A DNA stretch of 64,000 nt from Thauera sp. 28 (GTDB lineage Bacteria > Pseudomonadota > Gammaproteobacteria > Burkholderiales > Rhodocyclaceae), in assembly GCF_000310145.2 (NCBI RefSeq), contig NZ_AMXA01000007.1:94245-158244 (forward strand), read 5' to 3'. Under the pieces are notes generated by a model. It worked only from the letters and a program-made list of their open reading frames with translations. It was not told where the DNA came from and did no database searches. This document shows, piece after piece, positions 53,700 to 62,366 of this stretch (position 1 is the stretch's first letter; the number at the start of each line of letters is the position of its first letter). The translations under genes and the position numbers were made by a program.

Positions 53700-54173
53700 T
53701 CAGCGCGTCACGCGCGTCGTCCCGCCGTCGCGCAGCACCCGCACACGCTCACCCGGCCGCAAACGCTCACCCTCATCGGCCTGCACGACAGCAAGGAACT
53801 GTCCGTTGTCCAGCCGCACGGTAACCTCCACGCCGGGAGTCCGCGTCATCCCCTCCTCCAGGGCGGAGCCAGCCACCCCACCCGCCACCGCGCCAATCAC
53901 GGTGGCCACAGCCTGGCCGCGGCCACCGCCTATCGTACTGCCGGCAATACCCCCCACCGCAGCCCCGGCAACAGTACCAACCGGCGACTTCGTGCCCTCC
54001 AGTTGAACACCGCGCACCGACTCGACCGTGCCGAACTGCACCGTCATCGCCCGCCGCGCCTCGGTACGCGAATAGGTACCGCCACCGAGCCCTTGAGCGC
54101 ATCCGCCCAGCACCAGTACCGCGACGATCGCGCCTGCCGCAGCACGCAACTTCAATCCCTTGTGATTCACCAT
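53700..54173 (-). CDS. Glycine-zipper outer-membrane lipoprotein, SlyB/Pcp type
   Basis: 157 residues. The signal peptide ends LVLGGC, a lipobox. The mature protein has SRTEARRAMTVQFGTVESVRGVQLEG, then the glycine-zipper 2TM region GTVAGAAVGGIAGSTIGGGRGQAVATVIGA, and a basic-rich end TVRLDNGQFLAVVQADEGERLRPGERVRVL. This is the SlyB/Pcp pattern of outer-membrane stress lipoproteins. GGAGG four bases before ATG 54173 supports the start, which overlaps the kinase stop by 7 bases. Confidence 0.9.
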   Translation of the reverse strand: MVNHKGLKLRAAAGAIVAVLVLGGCAQGLGGGTYSRTEARRAMTVQFGTVESVRGVQLEGTKSPVGTVAGAAVGGIAGSTIGGGRGQAVATVIGAVAGGVAGSALEEGMTRTPGVEVTVRLDNGQFLAVVQADEGERLRPGERVRVLRDGGTTRVTR

Positions 54174-55102
54174 AGCTCCTCCCCAAATGCCGCTGCAAAG
54201 CGGGCGGCAATGTCGGCGCGCGTCGGCTGGTGGTTCTGCCCTCCACGATGAGCAATCTTGATTGCACCCATGACGGCAGCCAGGCGCGCGCTTTTCAATA
54301 CGTCCCAGTCGTTTACCAGACCGTGCAACAGGCCCGCCCGGTAGGCGTCACCGCAGCCCGTCGGGTCAATGACCGCCGTGGCCGGCACCGCCGGCACATG
54401 GATCAACTCGCCGCGCCAGTGGATGCGCGAACCCTCCGCACCCAGTGTGACAACCAGCGCCTCGACCTCGCGCGCCAACGCCTCTTCGCTGCGCCCGGTC
54501 TTGTCGCACATCAGGCGGGCCTCGTAGTCATTGACCGTGCAGTAGCGCGCCTGTTGCAGGCAATTCAGTAACGCTTCGCTACCGAGAATCGGCAGCGCCT
54601 GACCCGGATCGAAGACGAACGGCACGCCCGCCTCGGCGAAACCGGCTGCATGGCGCAGCATGCCATCGGCACCATCCGGCGACACGATACCCAGACGCAC
54701 GCCCTGCGCCTCGCGAACGTCGTTGAGATGAGAGTGGAACATCGCGCCCGGATGGAACGCGGTGATCTGATTGTCGTCAAGATCGGTGGTAATGAAGGCC
54801 TGCGCGGTGAACGTCCCCGGCACCTCACGTACGTGATCCTCACGCAGCCCCAGCGCCCGCATGCGTGCCCGATAAGGCCCGGCATCCTCGCCGACCGTCG
54901 CCATGATCAGCGGATCGCTGCCCAGCAGCTTGAGGCTGTAGGCGATGTTGCCCGCGCATCCCCCGAACTCGCGGCGCATGTCGGGTACCAGGAAGGACAC
55001 GTTCAGGATGTGGATCTGGTCGGGGAGGATGTGGTGCTTGAAGCGATCGGGGAACACCATGATCGAGTCGTAAGCGACCGATCCGCAGACGAGAATGGAC
55101 AT
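54167..55102 (-). CDS. PfkB-family carbohydrate/adenosine kinase
   Basis: 311 residues, ribokinase fold. The substrate-side motif is EFGGCAGNIAYSLKLLG and the ATP/anion-hole motif is DPTGCGDAYRAGLL with the catalytic Asp. IMATVGEDAGPYRARMRALGL lies between. The wording is close to bacterial adenosine-kinase-like proteins, but members of this subgroup vary in substrate, so only kinase class is claimed. It probably forms a transcription unit with the overlapping glycine-zipper lipoprotein gene. An extended -10-like TGGGATAAT (minus strand, near 55132-55140) lies about 30 bp upstream, next to an inverted repeat. Confidence 0.9.
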   Translation of the reverse strand: MSILVCGSVAYDSIMVFPDRFKHHILPDQIHILNVSFLVPDMRREFGGCAGNIAYSLKLLGSDPLIMATVGEDAGPYRARMRALGLREDHVREVPGTFTAQAFITTDLDDNQITAFHPGAMFHSHLNDVREAQGVRLGIVSPDGADGMLRHAAGFAEAGVPFVFDPGQALPILGSEALLNCLQQARYCTVNDYEARLMCDKTGRSEEALAREVEALVVTLGAEGSRIHWRGELIHVPAVPATAVIDPTGCGDAYRAGLLHGLVNDWDVLKSARLAAVMGAIKIAHRGGQNHQPTRADIAARFAAAFGEELW

Positions 55103-55143
55103 TTTTGGGAGGCCAGGATGGGAAAACCGCGATTATCCCAAAA
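55103..55143. repeat. Inverted repeat flanking the PfkB-kinase promoter
   Basis: TTTTGGGA (55103-55110) and TCCCAAAA (55136-55143) are perfect reverse complements 25 bases apart. One arm touches the -10-like GATAAT (55132-55137, minus strand) and the other lies against the start codon of the kinase gene, an arrangement that could hold a repressor. Confidence 0.5.
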
Positions 55144-55251
55144 TGGCTGCACTGGCGCCGCGCCTGCATGGGACGATGTGCGCCGCGAGTTGCCGACTAC
55201 GGGCAATCACCCCTGCATCGCCAAGCCCCGGCGCACATCCCCAGGCCGACA

Positions 55252-55671
55252 TCAAGCGTCGGCGAGCACAGCACGCAGGCGGATCGCCATTTCCTCCAGC
55301 GCCTCGCGCGGCGGGTTCTTGGCCGGCCAGGCGAGCGCCATGCCGTCGCCCTCCCAGCGTGGCAGCACATGGATGTGGAAATGAAATACCGTCTGGGCGC
55401 CGGCCGGCTCGTTCGCCTGCAGCAAGGTCACGCCTTCACAGCCGAAAGCCATCTTGACCGCACGCGCCATACGCGCTGCGGTGCGCATGGCAGCGCCGGC
55501 CAGCTCGTCCTCGAGCGCGTACACGTTTGCCCGATGCGGCTTCACCAGCACCAACATGTGCCCAGGATTGACCGACTGGATATCCATGATGACCAGGGTA
55601 TTCTCATCCTCGTAGACCCTCGAGGCAGGCAGCTCGCCGCTGACGATGCGGCAGAACACGCAGTTCTCCAT
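55252..55671 (-). CDS. HIT-family hydrolase
   Basis: 139 residues. ENCVFCRIVSGELPASRVYEDE begins the protein, with CxxC zinc-type cysteines, and HFHIHVLPRW holds the histidine triad whose middle His is the nucleotidyl nucleophile. The fold hydrolyses nucleoside phosphoramidates or dinucleoside polyphosphates. The FHFHIHVLPRWEGDGM ending resembles bacterial HinT/Ap4A-type members. It stands between the kinase (149-bp gap) and, head-to-head, the OlsB-like gene (111 bp). Confidence 0.92.
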   Translation of the reverse strand: MENCVFCRIVSGELPASRVYEDENTLVIMDIQSVNPGHMLVLVKPHRANVYALEDELAGAAMRTAARMARAVKMAFGCEGVTLLQANEPAGAQTVFHFHIHVLPRWEGDGMALAWPAKNPPREALEEMAIRLRAVLADA

Positions 55672-55782
55672 GCTTTCAGTTCTCCATGCTGGTTTGTCGT
55701 CACCGCATCGTAATCAGGGCGTCACCGCATCGCAACGCGGGCTCTCGAGAATGCGTCCATCAGAACAGGACGGAAGCCTGCC

Positions 55783-56550
55783 ATGCTCCAGCACATCAAG
55801 CCCCGCCAGGACGCGAATGCGCGCAAGTCGCGCAACCTTCACGTTGGTCTCGCCACCTGCGAAACGGAGATCCTCGAAGCGCAGAAGCTGCGCTACCGCG
55901 TGTTCGCGGACGAGATGGGCGCACGACTCAACCCGCGCAGCCCGGGCGTGGATCGCGACATCTACGACCCGTTCTGCGAGCACCTGATCGTACGCGATGA
56001 GGATGCCGGGCGCATCGTCGGCACCTATCGCATCCTGTCTCCAGCCGCAGCGCGCAAGGTTGGCGGCTACTACTCGGAGAACGAGTTCGACCTCACCCGC
56101 CTGCAGCACCTGCGCGGCAGCCTGGTCGAGATCGGGCGCTCTTGCATCGACGCCGATTACCGCAGTGGCGCGGTCATCGCCCTGCTGTGGTCCGGGCTCG
56201 CGCGCTACATGCAGGAAGGCGGCTACGGCTACCTGATCGGCTGCGCCTCGGTCAGCATGGCCGACGGCGGCCATGCTGCGGCCAGCTTGTATAATCAGCT
56301 CCGCGACAAGCATCTCGCGCCGCTCGAATACCACGTGTTCCCGCGCTGCGCGCTGCCGCTCGACGCCCTGCGCCACGACCTGCCGGCAGAGGCACCGCCG
56401 CTGGTCAAGGGCTACCTGCGCGCCGGGGCGTGGATCTGCGGCGAGCCGGCCTGGGATCCCGACTTCAACACCGCAGACCTGCCGATCCTGATGCCGATGG
56501 GCAAGGTCGATGGCCGCTACGCAAAGCACTTCCTGGGACGCAAAGACTGA
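55783..56550 (+). CDS. olsB: OlsB-like N-acyltransferase (ornithine lipid first step)
   Basis: 255 residues, GNAT fold of the PF13444/OlsB group. VGLATCETEILEAQKLRYRVFADEMGA begins the domain; REDVD-like DRDIYDPFCEHLIVRDED and VEIGRSCIDADYRSGAVIALLW contain acyl-ACP-binding residues. YLRAGAWICGEPAWDPDFNTADLPILMP is the conserved OlsB C-terminal block. OlsB attaches a 3-hydroxyacyl chain to ornithine. The next gene encodes an OlsA-like acyltransferase, which completes the pathway, so ornithine lipid or a similar aminolipid is the likely product. Confidence 0.87.
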   Translation: MLQHIKPRQDANARKSRNLHVGLATCETEILEAQKLRYRVFADEMGARLNPRSPGVDRDIYDPFCEHLIVRDEDAGRIVGTYRILSPAAARKVGGYYSENEFDLTRLQHLRGSLVEIGRSCIDADYRSGAVIALLWSGLARYMQEGGYGYLIGCASVSMADGGHAAASLYNQLRDKHLAPLEYHVFPRCALPLDALRHDLPAEAPPLVKGYLRAGAWICGEPAWDPDFNTADLPILMPMGKVDGRYAKHFLGRKD

Positions 56551-56639
56551 ACACGCCCGCGACACCACCCGAAATCGAGCAGGCCGCAACCGAGGCTCGC
56601 GACGCCATTGCAGCACAGGCAGCGACCGTCCGGCCTGCC

Positions 56640-57434
56640 GTGGCATCGCCCACGCTGCGCGCCTGGCGCGCGCTGCGCCTGGGCCTCCACCTGCTGCTAG
56701 GCCTGCTGACGATCGCGCTGGTGTTCCCGTTCTGCGGGCGCACTAGCCACCAGCGTCTGCGCCAGCGCTGGTCCTGCGGCCTGCTGCGCACGCTCGGGAT
56801 TCGGCTCGAGCACGAGGGTGAGGCGGTGGCGCCGGGCTGCATGCTGGTCGCCAACCACATCTCCTGGGTGGATATCTTCGTCATCAACGCGCTCGCTCCT
56901 GCCGCCTTCGTCTCGAAGGCCGAAGTGCGTCAGTGGCCGGCAATCGGCTGGCTGGCCGCACGCAACGACACCATCTTCCTGCGCCGCGGCAGCCGCGGCC
57001 ACGCCCGCATCATCAACATGGAAACGGCTGCCCTGCTCGAGACCGGCTGCAACGTGGCGATCTTTCCGGAGGGGACGACAACCGACGGCTCGCAGGTGCT
57101 GCACTTTCACGGCGCACTGCTGCAACCGGCGATCGCGTGCAAGCACCCCGTGCAGCCCCTCGCCTTGCGCTACCAGACGGCAGACGGCCACTACACGCGC
57201 GCACCGGCCTATGACGGCGACCTTAGCCTGGGCCAGTGCGTACGCAACATCATCTCCACACCGGTCATCGTCGCCCGGGTCTGCGTCGCCGCACCGCTAC
57301 CGACCGGTGACGGCACGGACCGCAGAGAACTGGCGCGTCTTGCACGCTCCCTGATCGTCGCCGCCCTCGAACTGCCAGCCGACGCGGAGCAGCCAAGGGC
57401 AGCCCCCGCGTCCGGCACTCAGCCCGGGACCTGA
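56640..57434 (+). CDS. olsA: 1-acyl-glycerol-3-phosphate-type acyltransferase, OlsA-like
   Basis: About 264 residues from GTG 56640. After a hydrophobic N-terminal helix (LRLGLHLLLGLLTIALVFPF) the PlsC motifs appear: NHISWVD (NHxxxxD), RNDTIFLRRGSRGHA, and FPEGTTTDG with the Glu and Gly of motif III. OlsA uses acyl-ACP to esterify the hydroxyl of lyso-ornithine lipid. The start is uncertain: the frame stays open back to a GTG at 56430 inside olsB, and no ATG lies near the olsB stop. The 3' end overlaps apaH on the other strand by 16 bp. Confidence 0.87.
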   Translation: MASPTLRAWRALRLGLHLLLGLLTIALVFPFCGRTSHQRLRQRWSCGLLRTLGIRLEHEGEAVAPGCMLVANHISWVDIFVINALAPAAFVSKAEVRQWPAIGWLAARNDTIFLRRGSRGHARIINMETAALLETGCNVAIFPEGTTTDGSQVLHFHGALLQPAIACKHPVQPLALRYQTADGHYTRAPAYDGDLSLGQCVRNIISTPVIVARVCVAAPLPTGDGTDRRELARLARSLIVAALELPADAEQPRAAPASGTQPGT

Positions 57435-58216
57435 AACACTGCGTCATCCTCGATGCGCAGTGCAGTAAGTTTGCCGCCCCACACACACCCCGAATCGAGC
57501 GCGATGAGCCCAGGCTCGCGATAGAAGCCGAGTGCGGACCAGTGGCCACAGACGATCGTGTGCGTGCGGCTGAAGCGGTCGGGCACCCGGAACCAGGGCA
57601 TCATCCCCGCCGGCGCCTTGTGCGGCGCCCCCTTCGCGCTGAGGTCCATACGCCCGTCCGCCGAACAGAAGCGCAACCGCGTCAGTGCATTGACGATCAC
57701 ACGCAGGCGATCCCAACCCTTGAGCTTGTCCGACCAGCGCTCCGGACGGTTACCCGCGAGCTGGAGCAGGAAGTCCCTGGCCTTCGGCCCGGCAAGCGTG
57801 TCGCTGACTTCCTGGGCAAGCGCACACGCGCGCGTCACAGTCCATCCGGGCAGCAGCCCGGCGTGAACCAGCACGTGATCACCCGCCACATGCATCAGAG
57901 GCCGCCGCGCCAGCCAATGCAAAAGCTCATCGCGGTCAGGCGCTTCGAGCACCTGGTACAAGGTGTCATCGCCCAGGCGGCGCTTGAGGCCGGCTGCGAT
58001 CATCAGCAGGTAGAGATCATGGTTGCCGAGCACAACCACCGCAGCATCACCGAGGTCGCGTAGCGCGCGTAACACGCGCAGTGACTCCGGGCCGCGGTTG
58101 ACCAGGTCGCCCACGATCCACAATCGATCGCACGCCGGGTCGAAATGCACCAGGTCCAGCATGCGCGCAAACGGGGTATGGCAGCCCTGGATGTCTCCGA
58201 TCGCGTAGGTGGCCAT
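57419..58216 (-). CDS. apaH: Symmetrical bis(5'-nucleosyl)-tetraphosphatase
   Basis: 265 residues. A calcineurin-like phosphoesterase that splits Ap4A and removes Np4 caps from RNA. Metal motifs: GDIQGC (7-12), GDLVNRGPESL, LGNHD, and HAGLLPGWT further on. PWFRVPDRFSRTHTIVCGHWSALGF and LDSGCVWGGKLTALRI are ApaH-specific. It converges with and overlaps the olsA-like gene by 16 bp. Unlike in E. coli it is not linked to rsmA/pdxA. Confidence 0.96.
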   Translation of the reverse strand: MATYAIGDIQGCHTPFARMLDLVHFDPACDRLWIVGDLVNRGPESLRVLRALRDLGDAAVVVLGNHDLYLLMIAAGLKRRLGDDTLYQVLEAPDRDELLHWLARRPLMHVAGDHVLVHAGLLPGWTVTRACALAQEVSDTLAGPKARDFLLQLAGNRPERWSDKLKGWDRLRVIVNALTRLRFCSADGRMDLSAKGAPHKAPAGMMPWFRVPDRFSRTHTIVCGHWSALGFYREPGLIALDSGCVWGGKLTALRIEDDAVFQVPG

Positions 58217-58237
58217 CGTTGCGGGTGCTGCGCGGGA

Positions 58238-59245
58238 TCAGACCCGGTAGTAGTCGCGGTACCAGGCGACGAAGCGCGCAACCCCGTCCTTGACGCTGGT
58301 CGCAGGCGCGAAGCCGGTCCAGGCGTTGAGCGCTGCCGTGTCGGCGTACGTGGCCGGCACGTCGCCATCCTGAAGCGGCATGAAGTTCTTCTGCGCCGTC
58401 ATGCCAAGCGCGCCCTCGATCGCCGAAACGAACTCCATCAATTCGACCGGGTCATGGTTGCCGATATTGAAGACGCGGTAGGGCACGTTGCTCGTGCCGG
58501 GATCGGGCTGGTCGGCGTCGAAGGCGGGATCCGGCGCGGCAACGCGGTCGAGGGTGCGGAGCACGCCCTCGACGATGTCGTCCACATAGGTGAAGTCGCG
58601 CTTCATGCGCCCATGATTGAAGACGTCGATCGGCCGCCCCTCGAGGATGGCCTTTGTGAACAGGAACAAGGCCATGTCAGGCCGGCCCCAGGGGCCATAG
58701 ACGGTGAAGAAGCGCAGGCCGGTGGTCGGCAGCCCGTACAAGTGACTGTATGTGTGCGCCATCAGCTCGTTGGCCTTCTTGGTCGCCGCGTAGATGCTGA
58801 CCGGGTGATCGACACTGTCGCGCTCGGCGAACGGCATCTTGGTGTTGCCGCCATAGACGCTGGAGCTCGAGGCATACACCAGGTGCTTGACGCGCGCATG
58901 GCGGCACCCCTCGAGGATGTTCATGAAGCCGACGAGATTGCTATCGACGTAGGCATGCGGGTTCTGCAGCGAGTAGCGCACGCCGGCCTGGGCCGCGAGA
59001 TGGATCACACGATCGAAGCCCTCCTCAGCGAACAGGCTCTCCATGCCCGCACGATCGGCCACGTCCAGCTTCACGAAGCGGAACTGCGGATGCGGCGCAA
59101 GCCGGGCGAGTCGCGCCTCCTTGAGCGAGGGGTCATAGTAGTCGTTGAGGTTGTCCAGTCCGACCACCTGGTCACCGCGAGCGAGCAGGCGCTCGGTCGT
59201 GTGCATGCCGATGAAACCGGCGGCACCAGTTACGAGAATCTTCAT
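58238..59245 (-). CDS. UDP-glucuronate 4-epimerase (NAD-dependent SDR)
   Basis: 335 residues from ATG 59245 ([21 protein letters not shown]). The Rossmann GxxGxxG binds [16 protein letters not shown] and the [14 protein letters not shown] segment are typical of UDP-glucuronic acid epimerases. The catalytic YxxxK is [20 protein letters not shown], and [31 protein letters not shown] is diagnostic. It makes UDP-galacturonate for surface polysaccharide or LPS. It sits between apaH and the divergent waaA, away from the exopolysaccharide operon, which suggests an LPS or general role. Confidence 0.93.
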   Translation of the reverse strand: MKILVTGAAGFIGMHTTERLLARGDQVVGLDNLNDYYDPSLKEARLARLAPHPQFRFVKLDVADRAGMESLFAEEGFDRVIHLAAQAGVRYSLQNPHAYVDSNLVGFMNILEGCRHARVKHLVYASSSSVYGGNTKMPFAERDSVDHPVSIYAATKKANELMAHTYSHLYGLPTTGLRFFTVYGPWGRPDMALFLFTKAILEGRPIDVFNHGRMKRDFTYVDDIVEGVLRTLDRVAAPDPAFDADQPDPGTSNVPYRVFNIGNHDPVELMEFVSAIEGALGMTAQKNFMPLQDGDVPATYADTAALNAWTGFAPATSVKDGVARFVAWYRDYYRV

Positions 59246-59414
59246 TGGGAGTGCATGAGCGAGGAGTGGGATCAGGGGCGGATTATCGCATGTAGATCCG
59301 TGCGCACGTGTGACAGAGGTCTTGCAGCGGCAGTGACGCCGCACGCATGCCGATGCACGGACCTCGACCACCATCCTTGCTTATACTTGCGCAGTCGCCT
59401 TCAGTCCGTGATCG

Positions 59415-60719
59415 ATGCTGACCCGCCTGCCTTACACCCTGCTCTGGCTCCTCGCACTGCCCTTCGTACTGCTCAGGCTGTTGTGGCGGGCACGCCGCCA
59501 GCCCGGCTACATCCACCACCTCGGCGAGCGCTTCGCGAGCTACCGCGTACGTGCACCCGGCCCGGTGATCTGGGTGCACGCCGTCTCGGTGGGCGAAACG
59601 CGCGCGGCCGAACCACTGGTGCGTGCCCTGCTCGAAGCCTGGCCCGAGCACAGCATCGTGATCACGCACATGACACCCACCGGCCGCGAGACCTCCAGGG
59701 CCTTGTTCGGCAGCAACGCCCGCGTGCTGCGCGCCTACCTGCCCTATGACCTGGGCTGCCTTGCAGAACGATTCCTGCGTCACTTCCGCCCGAGCTTCGG
59801 CGTGATCATGGAAACCGAGCTGTGGCCGAATCTGCTCGCTGCCTGCCGCCACAACCGCGTTGCCGTGATGCTCGCCAACGCTCGCCTGTCGGAACGCTCG
59901 GCGCGGCGCTACGCGCGCGCGCCAGTGCTGACTGGCCTGACCATGAAGGCTCTCGACGTGATCGGCGCGCAAACGGCCGCCGACGCTGCGCGCCTGCAGC
60001 AGCTCGGCGCAGCGCGTGTCAGCGTCACCGGCAACATCAAGTTCGACGTCACACCCACCGCGGCGGCACTGGCGCTCGCGACCCAGCTGCGGGAACGCGC
60101 AGGCGAGCGCCCGGTCGTGCTCGCCGCAAGCACCCGCGAAGGCGAGGAAGCGCTGCTGATCGACGCCTTCGTCCGCCTGGCACCGGCAAAAGCCTTGCTG
60201 CTACTCGTACCCCGCCACCCACAGCGCTTCGACGAGGTCGCCCGCCTCGTCGCCGGCCGCGGCGTAAAACTGCAGCGACGCAGCGCCGAGGAGGCGATCG
60301 AAGCGGACACGCGGATCCTGCTCGGGGACTCGATGGGCGAGATGTTCGCCTACTACGCCGCAGCCGACGTGGCGCTGATCGGCGGCAGCTGGCTGCCGCT
60401 GGGCGGCCAGAACCTGATCGAAGCCTGCGCCGTGGGCACGCCGGTGGTCGTCGGCCCGCATACCTTCAACTTCATGCAGGTGGCCGAAGAGGCTGTGCGC
60501 ACCGGCGCAGCGCGCCGGGCCAAGGACGCCGCGGACGGCATCGCCGCCGCACTGGCCGTGCTGGGCGATGAGGACATGCGCGCGCAAATGGCTGCGGCCG
60601 GACGCGCCTTCGCCACGCAGCACCAAGGGGCGACGCGACGCACCATCGAGCTGCTACGCGGACTGCAGGTGCAGTCGCCCGCTCCGCGCCCGGGACTCAG
60701 GGCGCCAGCAGCGCGTTGA
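59415..60719 (+). CDS. waaA: 3-deoxy-D-manno-octulosonic acid (Kdo) transferase
   Basis: 434 residues. A GT-B (GT30) enzyme that adds Kdo to lipid A at the inner membrane. An N-terminal membrane helix (LPYTLLWLLALPFVLLRL) precedes WVHAVSVGETRAAEPL, which contains the catalytic Glu. ITHMTPTGRE, METELWPNLL and NARLSERSARRY follow. The donor domain has VTGNIKFD, VPRHPQRF and IGGSWLPLGGQNLIEACAVGTPVVVGPHTFNF. A TATACT in the 169-bp divergent gap may be its -10. The 3' end overlaps tolC on the opposite strand by 23 bp. Confidence 0.97.
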   Translation: MLTRLPYTLLWLLALPFVLLRLLWRARRQPGYIHHLGERFASYRVRAPGPVIWVHAVSVGETRAAEPLVRALLEAWPEHSIVITHMTPTGRETSRALFGSNARVLRAYLPYDLGCLAERFLRHFRPSFGVIMETELWPNLLAACRHNRVAVMLANARLSERSARRYARAPVLTGLTMKALDVIGAQTAADAARLQQLGAARVSVTGNIKFDVTPTAAALALATQLRERAGERPVVLAASTREGEEALLIDAFVRLAPAKALLLLVPRHPQRFDEVARLVAGRGVKLQRRSAEEAIEADTRILLGDSMGEMFAYYAAADVALIGGSWLPLGGQNLIEACAVGTPVVVGPHTFNFMQVAEEAVRTGAARRAKDAADGIAAALAVLGDEDMRAQMAAAGRAFATQHQGATRRTIELLRGLQVQSPAPRPGLRAPAAR

Positions 60720-61998
60720 TCGCCTGCACATCGTCCTCGCCGAGCGTTCCAGCGGCCGCCTTCAGGCGCAGTTGAGCGAGCAGGGTGTCATAGCGCGCGC
60801 GCGACAGCTGTTGCAGGGTGTCGGCAAGCTGAGTCTGCGCATTGAGCACATCGATGTTGATGCGCACGCCAACCTCGTAGCCAAGCTTGTTGGCCTCGAG
60901 CGCCGAAGTGGACGAAACCCGCGCCGCCTCCAGCGCCCGCACCTGCGCCATGCCGCTGGTCACGCCGAGCCAGGCCTGACGCGCCGCGAGCGCAGCGCTG
61001 CGGCGCGCATCATCGAGTTCGGCATCGGCCTTCACTCGCAGCGCGGCTGCTTCGCGCGTTACCGAAGACACCCTGCCCCCGGCGTAGAGCGGCATGTTCA
61101 GCTGCACGCCGATGGCACTCGCCTCGGCACGGTCGGTCGAGGGCTGCGGACGATGATTCACGCCATGCGAGGCAACCACATCGATGGTCGGAAGGTGGCC
61201 GGCACGCTGACGCTCGACTTCGCGCACGGCGATCTCGCGTGCCAACTGCCTCGCCTGCACGCCAAAGCTGCCGGATTCAGCGGCAGCCACCCAGTCGGCG
61301 ATGTTGTCGGGCTGCGGACGCTGGAGCGCCACCCCCTCGCGCAAGCCGGAAAGCCCCCCCGGCTCCTTGCCAATGATCTGCGCCAGCGTCTGGCGCGCGA
61401 CCTCGAGCTGGTTTGCAGCAGCGATCTCCTGTGCCGAGGCAAGATCGAAGCGCGACTGCGCCTCGTGCACGTCGGTGATGGTGACCGTGCCAACTTCGAA
61501 GCTCGTTCGCGCCAGTTCAAGCTGCTCGGCTGCAGCGGCGCGCAACTGGTCCACGGCTGCGAGCGCATCCTGGGCAATCAGCACATTGAAATAGGCTTCC
61601 GCGACCCGCAGCACGAGATCCTGGCGGGCGATGCCGAACTGGGTTTCGGACAGCGCAGTCTGCAGTTCGCCCTGCTTGTACTGTACCCAGTTTTGCCAGC
61701 GGAACAGCGGCTGGGTGAGCTGCACGCCGTAGCCATTGCTGTTGTAGCTGCGCTCAAGACTGCCACTGGTAGAGCGCAGTTCGGAATCGTTCCAGGTCGT
61801 GTTGGCCGACAGGCCGATCTGCGGCAGCAAGCCAGCACGGCCCTGAACGACACGCTCCCGGCCGGCCTCGAGCTCGGCACGTGCAGCGGCAAGGCGCGCA
61901 TCGTTGGCCAGCGCATCCTGATAAGCCTGCATCAGATCCGCTGCCATTGCACCGGCCGAGAACAAGCCTGCGATGCACACCGCCAACAGTCGCTTCAT
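60697..61998 (-). CDS. tolC: TolC-family outer-membrane efflux/secretion channel
   Basis: 433 residues from ATG 61998, with GGAGG five bases upstream. Signal peptide MKRLLAVCIAGLFSAGAMA, then DLMQAYQDALANDARLAAARAELEAG, the TolC opening. The two repeats each have long coiled-coil helices and strand pairs: ANTTWNDSELRSTSGS and LFRWQNWVQYKQGE in the first, VASHGVNHRPQP and QLNMPLYAGGRVSS in the second. EVGVRINIDVLNAQTQLADTLQQLSRARYDTLLAQLRLKAAAGTL is TolC-typical. It trimerises into an outer-membrane exit duct. Likely cotranscribed with pcm and the rhodanese gene. Confidence 0.96.
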   Translation of the reverse strand: MKRLLAVCIAGLFSAGAMAADLMQAYQDALANDARLAAARAELEAGRERVVQGRAGLLPQIGLSANTTWNDSELRSTSGSLERSYNSNGYGVQLTQPLFRWQNWVQYKQGELQTALSETQFGIARQDLVLRVAEAYFNVLIAQDALAAVDQLRAAAAEQLELARTSFEVGTVTITDVHEAQSRFDLASAQEIAAANQLEVARQTLAQIIGKEPGGLSGLREGVALQRPQPDNIADWVAAAESGSFGVQARQLAREIAVREVERQRAGHLPTIDVVASHGVNHRPQPSTDRAEASAIGVQLNMPLYAGGRVSSVTREAAALRVKADAELDDARRSAALAARQAWLGVTSGMAQVRALEAARVSSTSALEANKLGYEVGVRINIDVLNAQTQLADTLQQLSRARYDTLLAQLRLKAAAGTLGEDDVQAINALLAP

Positions 61999-62035
61999 CC
62001 GAACCTCCGCTCCTTGCCTCATCCAGGGCGTGGCG

Positions 62036-62359
62036 TCAGTACTGCGGCATGCGCGGGTCGACCTGCGCTGCCCAGCCAGCCACGCCACCTGCCAGGTTGA
62101 TCACATTACTGAAGCCCTGGCGCTGCAGAAAAACGCATACCTGGGCACTGCGCCCGCCATGGTGGCAGACAACGATGGTCTCGCGGTCGCGGTCGAGTTC
62201 GCCGACGCGCGCGGGGACGCTTGCCATCGGCATCAGCACCGAGCCGTCGATGTGACAGATCTCGAACTCCCAAGGCTCGCGCACGTCGAGCAGCAGCGGC
62301 AGTCCCTGCTCTGATTCCGCGAGGCGCTCGGCAAGCTGCACTGGAGTGATCTGGTGCAT
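62036..62359 (-). CDS. Single-domain rhodanese-like sulfurtransferase
   Basis: 107 residues, one rhodanese domain. LLLDVREPWEFEICHIDGSVLMPM forms the CH2A-type region, and VVCHHGGRSAQVCVFLQRQGFSNVINLAGGVAGW holds the active-site loop CHHGGRS with the catalytic cysteine. No signal peptide, so cytoplasmic. It lies 7 bp after pcm and 37 bp before tolC on the same strand, a grouping common in betaproteobacteria. The biological acceptor is unknown. Confidence 0.94.
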   Translation of the reverse strand: MHQITPVQLAERLAESEQGLPLLLDVREPWEFEICHIDGSVLMPMASVPARVGELDRDRETIVVCHHGGRSAQVCVFLQRQGFSNVINLAGGVAGWAAQVDPRMPQY

Positions 62360-62366
62360 GGCGGGC

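Noticed and set aside
53806..54251. Small plus-strand frames opposite the glycine-zipper lipoprotein
   Set aside because: The minus-strand reading has a lipobox, glycine zipper and strong ribosome-binding site; the plus-strand frames have none.
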